A stretch of 12,059 nt of DNA from Bdellovibrionales bacterium (lineage in GTDB: Bacteria > Bdellovibrionota_G > JALEGL01 > JAGRAY01), in assembly GCA_020434375.1 (NCBI GenBank), contig JAGRAY010000039.1, forward strand, positions 1 to 12,059. The letters are read 5' to 3'. A program made the translations under genes and the position numbers. Shown here one piece after another: positions 1 to 5,877 of this stretch; the first letter of the stretch is position 1, and the number at the start of each line of letters is the position of its first letter. The notes under the pieces were generated by a model, which did not search any database, had not been told where the DNA came from, and was given only the letters and a program-made list of their open reading frames with translations.

Positions 1-2
1 GG

Positions 3-455
3 TTAGGTGCCATATTGTTTGCAGATCTTAGCGCAAGACGCATCAAAGATGTAAAGTTTCGATGGGAAGATATCTTGAGCTTCGATGGTGAAACCGGGCC
101 TTATCTTCAATACAGTTTAGTCAGAATGAGAAGTATTATGGCGAAGTTCGGAGAAAATGTGCCTACTGTTTTTGATGAAAAGGCGCTATCATCTGAAGAG
201 GAATCTGCCCTGGTGAGATCGTTATCTTTGTTCCCTGTGTATTTAGAAAAAGCAGAGAAGGAAAGAGAGCCCTTTGTTTTGGCTCAATATCTGGTCGAAC
301 TGGCCCGAACGTTTAATAAATTCTACACACATCATCGTATACTCGATGCTAAAGAGCCCAAGAAGTCGTCAAGACTTGTTTTAGTCAAAGTTTCATACGA
401 TGTCCTTTTTTCAGGACTAAAACTTTTGGGCATTCCTGCTCCAGAAAAAATGTAA
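3..455 (+). CDS. argS: Arginyl-tRNA synthetase, C-terminal part (gene cut by window start)
   Basis: This is the end of class I arginyl-tRNA synthetase, which charges tRNA-Arg with arginine in the cytoplasm. The frame is open to the left edge (it reads LGAILFADLSARRIKDVKF), so the catalytic domain lies outside the window and the TTG at 15 is not a real start. Recognisable family features are ADLSARRIKDVKFRW, the following SFDGETGPYLQY block that opens the tRNA-binding DALR anticodon domain, an all-helical stretch with FNKFYTHHRI, and the usual ending LLGIPAPEKM. The DALR domain is complete and ends at a normal place. The stop is only 8 bases from the stop of the convergent UPF0316 gene, and I see no clear terminator hairpin between them. 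Confidence 0.93.
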   Translation, partial: LGAILFADLSARRIKDVKFRWEDILSFDGETGPYLQYSLVRMRSIMAKFGENVPTVFDEKALSSEEESALVRSLSLFPVYLEKAEKEREPFVLAQYLVELARTFNKFYTHHRILDAKEPKKSSRLVLVKVSYDVLFSGLKLLGIPAPEKM

Positions 456-463
456 AAGCATTT

Positions 464-1012
464 TTAGCGTTTCCAAAGCTGCATCCAAAATAGACCTGAA
501 AATCGCTTGTATGCTGGAAGGGCATCTTCGCTAGCCTGTTTAACCTCACTAATCGAAACAAAAGCATTCGGATTGTGCTTCTTTACCATTTGATCTACTT
601 CAAAAAGTTTCTTTTTTGGTATCACAGTAAAAATAATTTTAACCTGGCCTTTAAGGCCTTGGCCGTCAGATGTTGTGAAGCTGTAATTTGCCTGGTGAAG
701 ATTGTCGATCAAATTTGAAGCGTCTTTGCGCGTAATGATTTGAACAACCACTTTTCCTAAAGCCATTTTTCCTTCTAAAAATATGCCAACAAAAGTGCCG
801 GCTGCAAAGCCACCGGCATATGCTATGGCGTTAAAATAGTTGTCTAGATTGTTGACCACCTGGGCAATGGCAAAAACCCAAATAAGCGTTTCCACAAAAC
901 CAAGAAGTGTGGCTTTGTATTTGTTTCCGCGCGTTACATAAATCACGCGCAAAGTATCGAGTGTCATGTCGCAAAGTCGGGCTGCAAATATTAAAAAAGG
1001 CGTCCAGTCCAT
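464..1012 (-). CDS. UPF0316 / DUF2179 family membrane protein
   Basis: An inner-membrane protein of the UPF0316 family (related to B. subtilis YebE) with no established reaction. At 182 aa it has the usual family length. The N-terminal half (about residues 5-80) has three hydrophobic segments and carries the family-typical stretch ARLCDMTLDTLRVIYVTRG. The C-terminal half (about 85-175) is a soluble alpha/beta DUF2179-type domain that includes VVVQIITRKDASNLIDNL and KIIFTVIPKKKLFEV; DUF2179 domains are thought to be small-ligand-binding or regulatory. The ATG at 1012 fits the expected N-terminus, but there is no strong Shine-Dalgarno sequence before it. It is convergent with argS and divergent from the 255-aa gene. 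The family assignment is by recognised sequence pattern, not by search. Confidence 0.85.
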   Translation of the reverse strand: MDWTPFLIFAARLCDMTLDTLRVIYVTRGNKYKATLLGFVETLIWVFAIAQVVNNLDNYFNAIAYAGGFAAGTFVGIFLEGKMALGKVVVQIITRKDASNLIDNLHQANYSFTTSDGQGLKGQVKIIFTVIPKKKLFEVDQMVKKHNPNAFVSISEVKQASEDALPAYKRFSGLFWMQLWKR

Positions 1013-1118
1013 TTAAATATTGTTACATACCTTTTGTAAAATGAACATCGTGTTGGGCCTAAAATAGTGAAGCGCTGAAACGATAGACAGCAATTTAAAT
1101 GTATAAGAGAATCAACAA

Positions 1119-1886
1119 ATGAGCTTTTTCTCAGGATATTGTCGAAGACAATTGCGATTTGCCTTGCCGCTCTTGTTAGCCTTGGTAGTTAGTGACTTTG
1201 CTTCTTGCGCCTGGGCATCTGAAGACGACAGAGTTGATTTGGCTTCAGATCGATTAATTTGGACACCCACGGCACTTGCTACGCCTCCACAGAAATTCAG
1301 TTTTAGGACTGTCAATCTTGGTTTCTGGCATTTTGGTTTTAAACTTAATGAAAATTGGGACGTTGGGTTTCAAACCATTCCTCCTTTTGGTTTTTTCGCT
1401 TTGGGCCCCACAGTTCGTTTTCGCAAAGAAATTCAGCCAGGACTTTCAATAGGAGCGTTCGGAAATGTCGGCGTACTTTATCTTTTTGTTCTCGATAATG
1501 AATTTGACAACGTTGACACGACTGCTTTGTATTTTGGAGGTGGACCTCTTGTAAGTGCGGGCAATGGACAGAGAGCATTAAATTTTTCAGTTTTAACGTA
1601 TGGAGGGCACGCAGCGGGATCAACGGGGTATGTTGTTATTCCGAGTGTGGGTGGCAATCTTCAAGTATCAAATAGCATTAAGTTGAATCTCGAGGTGATG
1701 ACATTCTTAATGCCACAACAGAAAAGCAATGCTGAGATATGGGCCGTTATGTATGGTATTCGCCTTTTTGGTGGGCATATGCACGGCGATATCGCTTTTC
1801 TTGCGCCCGTTGGTTCCGGAGTGGGTTCGCTATATAAGGTTTCTCCACTTGGCATTCCCGTTCTTCAATTTGGCGCGAGTTGGTAG
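1119..1886 (+). CDS. Exported protein, probable outer-membrane beta-barrel
   Basis: I do not recognise a named family. The N-terminus is a Sec signal peptide: Arg-rich residues up to 13, a Leu/Ala/Val core (FALPLLLALVV), and a likely signal peptidase I site after CAWA near residue 33. The mature 220 residues alternate hydrophobic/aromatic and small/polar residues (FSFRTVNLGFWHFGF, LSIGAFGNVGVLYLF, ALNFSVLTYGG), are rich in Gly, and end LQFGASW. That pattern with a C-terminal aromatic residue is typical of outer-membrane beta-barrels, so a small porin or barrel is the best inference. The ATG at 1119 has only a weak purine stretch upstream. A seven-codon reading frame (1100-1121) ends in TGA overlapping this ATG, which may be chance. 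It stands alone, divergent from the UPF0316 gene. Confidence 0.75.
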   Translation: MSFFSGYCRRQLRFALPLLLALVVSDFASCAWASEDDRVDLASDRLIWTPTALATPPQKFSFRTVNLGFWHFGFKLNENWDVGFQTIPPFGFFALGPTVRFRKEIQPGLSIGAFGNVGVLYLFVLDNEFDNVDTTALYFGGGPLVSAGNGQRALNFSVLTYGGHAAGSTGYVVIPSVGGNLQVSNSIKLNLEVMTFLMPQQKSNAEIWAVMYGIRLFGGHMHGDIAFLAPVGSGVGSLYKVSPLGIPVLQFGASW

Positions 1887-2078
1887 CGAATTCAGATAAC
1901 ACAACCTTACTCACCCAAGTTTCCATGTTTGTTGCCTAGATACCGAAAGTCGATAGACAAAAATAGTATAGCTATCCATCGTTCTAATAGTAGATTGTGT
2001 AAAAGCTAGGCTCGCAATTCAAGTGCCTATAAAACATGCGTCCAAAGATGCTAAAAAATTATGACGGACAGCGAACAA

Positions 2079-2894
2079 TTATGGATAGTGTCGACTTGCA
2101 AACGCACGCACATCAAGGTTTGTATCCTTCGTCATTTTTTCAAATATGCAATTGTAATCTACATCTTCATTCTCGGTTTCCCCGCGCGACAATGCTTTGA
2201 CCATGATGAGAACTTTCTCCATATCTGAAATTGCTTTCGAGTTTTGATTCTCTTTGTTGGTAGCCCACCGGCTTCCATACTCTTTAAAATTATCGTAAAG
2301 ATAGGTTCGCTTTCCTATAATGCGTCGAACCTTTTGTAATTTGGCGAGCTGTTCACCAAAAGCAATTCCCTGCTCGTCTATGCTAGCCTGTTTTTTAGAA
2401 TACAGGGTTCCAGTACTTACTAAGTTGTGTTCAATCCACAATGCCTTTCTTGTACTTATTCCAGATGCAGAAGAGTAAAATTGCAGCCGATAGGCATGCA
2501 GAGCTGTTCCAAAAAAATGATACCAAGCACGATAATTATCACCTCTGAGATCAATATAGTTTTGGACACTATGACCCGACAAAGCATGCACCATACTCCT
2601 GCTATCAACAGGTTCACTTAACAGCCTTTGCTCTCCCGTAATATCAAATAAACGAAGTGCCGTCTCACTCGTATTTCTTTGAATAATTCGGGATCGGTTA
2701 CCGGCTGAGAGAAAATTCCAAGTTAGAAGAAATGCCTCCTCAATACGTCCATCTGCCAAATCGAGCACGTATGCAAAAAGCTCGTGAGGCTTTATCGACA
2801 AATAAGAGGAAGATAGAACCTTTGACTTTAGTGACGATGAATATTTGAGGGACCCCTCAAATACAAAAGAAGATCCGTCTCGAAGATGTGTCAA
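2079..2894 (-). CDS. Unknown exported protein, C-terminal fragment after an in-frame TAG
   Basis: I do not recognise this family. The 271 aa counted from a TTG at 2894 are probably not an independent gene. The frame is open further upstream (…TGILEKQDILTHLRDG…) to a TAG at 2928-2930, and beyond the TAG the same frame continues as the signal-peptide fragment 2928-3122. The fragment is mixed helical and strand, with several aromatic residues in the middle (NYRAWYHFFGTALHAYRLQFY near residues 119-139) and a basic helix (LAKLQKVRRIIGKRTYLYDNF). It has no transmembrane segment. Without its signal peptide it would stay in the cytoplasm if made separately from the TTG, which has no clear ribosome-binding site. 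It most likely belongs to a secreted protein of about 347 aa, partner of the metallopeptidase gene upstream. Confidence 0.6.
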   Translation of the reverse strand: MTHLRDGSSFVFEGSLKYSSSLKSKVLSSSYLSIKPHELFAYVLDLADGRIEEAFLLTWNFLSAGNRSRIIQRNTSETALRLFDITGEQRLLSEPVDSRSMVHALSGHSVQNYIDLRGDNYRAWYHFFGTALHAYRLQFYSSASGISTRKALWIEHNLVSTGTLYSKKQASIDEQGIAFGEQLAKLQKVRRIIGKRTYLYDNFKEYGSRWATNKENQNSKAISDMEKVLIMVKALSRGETENEDVDYNCIFEKMTKDTNLDVRAFASRHYP

Positions 2895-2927
2895 TATGTC
2901 TTGTTTTTCAAGAATACCGGTATTGTC

Positions 2928-2930
2928 CTA
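2928..2930 (-). other. In-frame amber codon splitting one gene
   Basis: TAG in the frame shared by 2928-3119 and 2079-2894. The reading on either side is continuous protein-like sequence (HTRNIV, stop, DNTGILEKQD). A single change such as CAG to TAG would explain it. Readthrough is possible but nothing else in the window supports it. Confidence 0.7.
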
Positions 2931-3119
2931 TACAATATTTCTTGTGTGAACTTCAAATAGAATTCTTTCCGCTAAAGCTTTTCCATCTATAAACAAATTT
3001 CCATTTACTGGATCAAGATGTTTTCGAAATGCGTTGAAGTCACAAGAGTATGAAATCCCCGACCAATAAGAAAATATGAACGAAACAATTATTGCACTCT
3101 TTCTCAGGGATATATTCAT
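2928..3119 (-). CDS. Signal-peptide fragment of the interrupted unknown exported protein
   Basis: This is the N-terminal piece of the gene whose body is at 2079-2894, in the same frame. It has a clear export signal: MNISLRK, a hydrophobic core (SAIIVSFIF) and a possible lipobox/cleavage region GISYSC near residues 20-25, so the product would be periplasmic or possibly lipid-anchored. The reading ends ...RNIV at a TAG. I place the start at the ATG at 3119, which overlaps the TGA of the upstream gene by one base (TGATG). A GTG at 3122 is the alternative. A GGAG lies five bases upstream of the ATG, so coupled translation with the metallopeptidase gene is expected. Alone, the 63-residue product has almost no mature domain. 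Confidence 0.6.
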   Translation of the reverse strand: MNISLRKSAIIVSFIFSYWSGISYSCDFNAFRKHLDPVNGNLFIDGKALAERILFEVHTRNIV

Positions 3120-3808
3120 CACATCTCCGGGAACTCGAACAAGTCAGCGCCCGATTTTTTTTCGACGTAACGAAGGAAGTGCTCTTTGTGTTGACCTACC
3201 AGAGATCCAACGTAAGACCTAGGATCTCCATAGGCTCCCATGTAGGCAAGAAACTCATTTAAAACCAGATACTCATTGGTCACATCGTAGAAATCTCTCA
3301 TCGCATCTTTTACACTTTGATGCTCTTGAGCCGTCAATACTTCAACCCAATATTTTTTGACTGCATTCCTAATTTTTTCATTGAGAAAATATTGAGCGTG
3401 CAAGGTTTCATGACTGACGACATCTAGAAGGTATTCGTTCGTACCGTAGTTATCACGAAGGTCCGAAAATGCCGTAATCACAGCAAAACCTTGCTCGACA
3501 ATTTGAGAATCGATTTTTTGTAAGACATTGTTATAGAATGCATTCTCATGTGGGTTGAGACCACATTCATCTCTTTGATCCCCGTTATTTCCCCAGTAAT
3601 CTGCTTGGTTAAAATAATCTAGAATCACAGTACCAGGGATATCGTGGCCCCATATGCCGTCAATATACTCTAAAAAAATATCATCGTCTTTGGGAACTAC
3701 ATTACCAAATGAACAGTACTTACTTCCTTCAGAAAAAATCGATGCTCGCGTAAAAATGAGGTTCTGATCTTTCATTGTGGTCGATAGGCATAGGTATGTA
3801 TTAATCAC
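3119..3808 (-). CDS. HExxH zinc-metallopeptidase-like domain of a frameshifted lipoprotein
   Basis: This is the catalytic part of a probable secreted zinc metallopeptidase. The key motif is SHETLHAQYF (HETLH codons at 3398-3412), i.e. HExxH, in which both His bind zinc and Glu is the catalytic base. It is followed about 50 residues later by ENEF-like sequence (LVLNEFLAYMGAYG) that offers a Glu as third ligand in gluzincin style. The rest matches no family I can name. The GTG at 3808 is probably not a true start: the same frame stays open and protein-like for 77 more codons up to about 4042 without any ATG, GTG or TTG. It then abuts, one base out of register, the lipoprotein N-terminus at 3993-4337. 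The restored protein would be about 405 aa, a lipid-anchored periplasmic or surface enzyme. Its stop overlaps the next gene's start. Confidence 0.65.
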   Translation of the reverse strand: MINTYLCLSTTMKDQNLIFTRASIFSEGSKYCSFGNVVPKDDDIFLEYIDGIWGHDIPGTVILDYFNQADYWGNNGDQRDECGLNPHENAFYNNVLQKIDSQIVEQGFAVITAFSDLRDNYGTNEYLLDVVSHETLHAQYFLNEKIRNAVKKYWVEVLTAQEHQSVKDAMRDFYDVTNEYLVLNEFLAYMGAYGDPRSYVGSLVGQHKEHFLRYVEKKSGADLFEFPEM

Positions 3809-3992
3809 GTCTTGATTGCTGATTTTTCGACAATCTGTGGCTCCCAGTGTGGCTCCTTTTTCACGAAGCTCGCTATATCTTCGAGCTACTGAGTCTGAAA
3901 AATTGATAATATCATAAAGATCAAGTGGCTCATCGACCAGTCGAATCGATTCCTTATCGAGCGTGGTCTCATGTTCCTGATCAAGATCGCTT

Positions 3993-4337
3993 TCATTTGT
4001 AATTATAGGCGGACCTATCGGCTCGCTTCCCTCTTTTTTCCCCTAGATCAATATTGTCTGGTCGATGTTCAAGAGGTCGACCAGATTCGCCAGGAGGCGG
4101 TTGCTCTTCTGGATGCTCGGGCCCAGCATTGGCTTGATTCAATGTTTTATCGGGTGATTGGTTAAGCAGTTCTTTTGGGGGTGGTTCTCCCATGAAAGTC
4201 GGAACGTTTTGATTGTTTTGACTTCGATTGGGTGTCGTCGATGGTGGCTCAGTTTTACAGGCCGAACTCAACACAACGATGAATACGCCCAAAAGCCATC
4301 TATTGCATCTATTATCATTGACCTGAGTACCGCTCAT
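3993..4337 (-). CDS. Lipoprotein N-terminus, linked by frameshift to the metallopeptidase
   Basis: A lipoprotein signal (NRWLLGVFIVVLSSAC, lipobox LSSAC, acylated Cys near residue 27) is followed by a disordered Pro/Asn/Gln/Glu-rich linker (e.g. GEPPPKELLNQSPDKTLNQ) of about 70 residues. As read, it ends after a basic tail (KRGKRADRSAYNYK) that looks out of frame. The linker character continues naturally in the other frame (EPIGPPIITNESDLDQEHE). I therefore read 4337 to about 4040 as the true N-terminus of the HExxH protein. The ATG at 4337 has GAAGGTG four bases upstream. An alternative is a genuine 114-aa lipoprotein overlapping a second gene, but that second gene would lack a start codon. 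Confidence 0.65.
   Translation of the reverse strand: MSGTQVNDNRCNRWLLGVFIVVLSSACKTEPPSTTPNRSQNNQNVPTFMGEPPPKELLNQSPDKTLNQANAGPEHPEEQPPPGESGRPLEHRPDNIDLGEKRGKRADRSAYNYK
4034..4043 (-). other. One-base frameshift site at G4A6 run
   Basis: On the coding (minus) strand this is GGGGAAAAAAG. The lipoprotein frame enters it and the metallopeptidase frame leaves it. The register change needed is +1 (loss of one base from the run), not the -1 used by classical A AAA AAG slippery sites. A homopolymer indel, a sequencing error or transcriptional slippage on A6 would each explain it. Confidence 0.65.
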
Positions 4338-4347
4338 TTAACACCTT

Positions 4348-4377
4348 CATATACAATAATGTGGTGTCATGCGTCAA
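4348..4377 (-). promoter_or_regulatory. Possible promoter of the metallopeptidase operon
   Basis: Reading on the minus strand, TTGACG (4377-4372) is followed after 18 bases by TATATG (4353-4348), just upstream of the ribosome-binding site and ATG at 4337. The match is good at -35 and moderate at -10. It would leave a very short leader, which makes it uncertain. Confidence 0.35.
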
Positions 4378-4379
4378 TA

Positions 4380-4409
4380 TACACTTTGAGCCAATTGGCT
4401 TACACTTTG
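4380..4409. promoter_or_regulatory. Operator-like repeats at the pfkB start
   Basis: Two copies of TACACTTTG (4380-4388 and 4401-4409) flank a perfect 12-base palindrome AGCCAATTGGCT (4389-4400). The second copy ends three bases before the pfkB ATG. The arrangement lies between the divergent metallopeptidase operon and pfkB, so a repressor binding here could affect both. The binding protein is unknown. Confidence 0.45.
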
Positions 4410-4412
4410 GAT

Positions 4413-5342
4413 ATGATTGCCACGGTCACACCCAATCCCTCCATCGATCAACATGTCTCAATCGAAAAATTGATCAAAGATGATACCCTTCGAGCCAATC
4501 GCGTGAGGCGCGATCCGGCGGGTAAAGGCATTAACGTGTCTCGAGTGCTTAAGCGTCTTGGCAAAGAAACCGCCGCTTACGCCATTACCGGAGGATATGC
4601 CGGACATATGTTCAAACGCTTTCTTCATCGAGAAGGCGTCAACCTTAAAACATTAGATATTCTTGAAGAAACCCGAATTAACATCATTATTACCGATGAG
4701 TCCGATTACACTCAAACACGGATCAGCGTGCCTGGACCTCATGTCACAAACCATCAACAAAAGAAATTTGTAGAACTCATGATGCACCAAGATCCTTTCC
4801 CGACATGGTGGGTACTGGGTGGTAGTTTACCCGAAGGCATACCCGATAATTTTTATGCGGAACTCATTGGGTGCATCAACGCTCGCGGAGGCAAATGTAT
4901 TCTAGATACCGATAACGAGCCCCTTCGCCTAGGAGTCAATGCGAGACCATATATGATTAAGCCCAATCAATATGAACTCTCGCGCCTTGTGGGTCGCGAT
5001 ATTGCTAGTGAAAAAGACATGATTCGAGAAACACGATCTCTTGTAAAAAAAGGAGTATCTATCGTAGCCGTCACGTTGGGAGAAAATGGTTCCTTGATCG
5101 TCACCGCCGACAACGCATACCGTCTCACTCCCCCAAAAGTCGAAGCAAAAAGCAAAGTGGGCGCCGGAGATTCTTTTATTGCGGGGGCCGCCATGGGATT
5201 TTTGCAAAACTTACCGATCGAAGAGGTGTTTCGTCATGCCGTAGCCGCAGGCACTTCAGCGGTTCTCACCGAAGGTACAGAGCTCGTACACAAAGGAACA
5301 TACGAAGATCTTCTTGCTCAGATTAAAGTTACTAACATTTAA
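4413..5342 (+). CDS. pfkB: PfkB-family phosphofructokinase (ribokinase-like fold)
   Basis: An ATP-dependent kinase of phosphorylated hexoses in glycolysis or fructose/tagatose use. The 309 aa from the ATG at 4413 equal the length of E. coli PfkB. Motifs in order: TVTPNPSID at the N-terminus, the substrate-binding block GKGINVSRVLKRLG (about residues 37-50), GGSLPEGIP, KPNQYELSRLVGRDI, VTLGENGSL, and the anion-hole/catalytic signature VGAGDSF with the proposed base Asp253. The C-terminal AAGTSAVLTEGT also matches PfkB. The open frame runs upstream to 4158, but that part overlaps the minus-strand gene and does not look like kinase, so I start at MIATVTPNPS. PfkB, 1-phosphofructokinase (FruK) and tagatose-6-phosphate kinase (LacC) are hard to separate by eye, and no PTS gene is nearby. 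It appears monocistronic. Confidence 0.9.
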   Translation: MIATVTPNPSIDQHVSIEKLIKDDTLRANRVRRDPAGKGINVSRVLKRLGKETAAYAITGGYAGHMFKRFLHREGVNLKTLDILEETRINIIITDESDYTQTRISVPGPHVTNHQQKKFVELMMHQDPFPTWWVLGGSLPEGIPDNFYAELIGCINARGGKCILDTDNEPLRLGVNARPYMIKPNQYELSRLVGRDIASEKDMIRETRSLVKKGVSIVAVTLGENGSLIVTADNAYRLTPPKVEAKSKVGAGDSFIAGAAMGFLQNLPIEEVFRHAVAAGTSAVLTEGTELVHKGTYEDLLAQIKVTNI

Positions 5343-5391
5343 AACGATTTTCTTGACACAATAATGGGAATCCTTGTATCTCAAACACAAA

Positions 5392-5406
5392 TGATAATGA
5401 GTATCA
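5392..5406. promoter_or_regulatory. Fur-box-like operator
   Basis: TGATAATGAGTATCA matches the 7-1-7 Fur consensus TGATAATnATTATCA at all but one position. It is preceded by TTGACA at 5353-5358 and followed 16 bases later by an ATG (5422) whose frame soon enters the inverted-repeat element. Iron-dependent repression is inferred from the motif only, and no iron-uptake gene follows. Confidence 0.5.
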
Positions 5407-5469
5407 ATATTGAAAGTGTAGATGAATAAAGCACTCCGGACTTACGCCCTGTGGATCGGGGTGGATCGG

Positions 5470-5695
5470 GGGACATCCGACGCAATCGGATTAGCTTGCT
5501 TTGTTTTTGTTGGAAATTATTGTTGTGTCAGGCGTATTTTACGAATAGGAAGCAAACATCTGTGTCCGAATCTCATTCTTCGAGGCTTTTTTTGTAAACG
5601 GAAGTATCTTTTTTTCAGTGCATGAATTTGAGAAACAACGTTCTCAAAATACGCCTGGCGCTGGTTTTTAAAAATCCGATTGCGTCGGGTGTCCC
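5470..5695. repeat. 226-bp MITE/REP-like inverted-repeat element
   Basis: The outer arms are 5470-5492 and 5673-5695: 23 bases each, inverted, with one mismatch (GGGACATCCGACGCAATCGG… against its complement). Inside lies a second perfect inverted pair, CAGGCGTATTTT at 5529-5540 and its complement at 5646-5657. The two arm pairs are unequally spaced (36 versus 15 bases), so the structure is not one simple hairpin. There is no transposase frame inside. I see no clear target-site duplication. A non-autonomous or REP-type mobile element is the best reading. Confidence 0.65.
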
Positions 5696-5719
5696 GCGAC
5701 TTCGCGACTTCCGCGACTT
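5695..5719. repeat. Three copies of CGCGACTT
   Basis: CGCGACTT occurs at 5695-5702, 5703-5710 and 5712-5719, starting on the last base of the inverted-repeat element. It is a short tandem array with no visible coding role. Confidence 0.7.
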
Positions 5720-5802
5720 AGATAATCATTGAATGCGCCCCACGCTCTTATCCTAATTGGTTGGGTTTTTGGCCAGGTTTATTTGGGATCAGGTTCTTCC
5801 GG

Positions 5803-5850
5803 TTCAAAAACAGGATAGCTGGTCCTCGATTCAAAAACATGATACTTGGT
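5803..5850 (+). repeat. Direct repeat of 21 bases upstream of the GLUG gene
   Basis: The segments at 5803-5823 and 5830-5850 both start TTCAAAAACA and end TGGT, matching at 18 of 21 positions with a 27-base period. The first copy with its downstream bases (GGATAGCTGGTCCTCGATT) also resembles the right arm of the repeat pair at 10409-10427, which links it to the dispersed GGGGACA family. Confidence 0.6.
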
Positions 5851-5877
5851 GTCACACAAAAAGGGGGATAACTTAAA

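Larger units (their letters stand above)
5343..5877. other. Gene-free region with Fur-like box and inverted-repeat element
   Basis: No convincing gene. From left to right it holds a TTGACA hexamer at 5353, a Fur-box-like site at 5392-5406, a short frame starting ATG at 5422 that runs into repeats, a tandem 10-base repeat (GTGGATCGGG at 5451-5470), a 226-bp inverted-repeat element (5470-5695), three copies of CGCGACTT (5695-5719) and a 21-base direct repeat (5803-5850) before the GLUG gene. Confidence 0.75.

Noticed and set aside
1013..1118. Promoters in the UPF0316/outer-membrane protein gap
   Set aside because: Several AT-rich hexamers exist but none has both boxes at acceptable spacing.
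2081..2097. Resemblance of the gene end (GGATAGTGTCGACTTGC) to the repeat arm at 8235-8254
   Set aside because: Only one arm, inside coding sequence and too short to separate from chance.
4034..4040. Programmed -1 frameshifting at A AAA AAG
   Set aside because: A heptamer-like A-run is present, but the shift needed to enter the metallopeptidase frame is +1, and the -1 frame soon hits a stop.
4158..4412. Upstream extension of the pfkB frame (85 codons)
   Set aside because: It overlaps the minus-strand lipoprotein gene and has no kinase-like sequence; the conserved N-terminus TPNPSID begins right after the ATG at 4413.
5422..5625. 67-codon open frame after the Fur-like box
   Set aside because: It runs through the inverted-repeat element and its sequence has no protein character after the first 15 codons; kept only as a possible remnant start.
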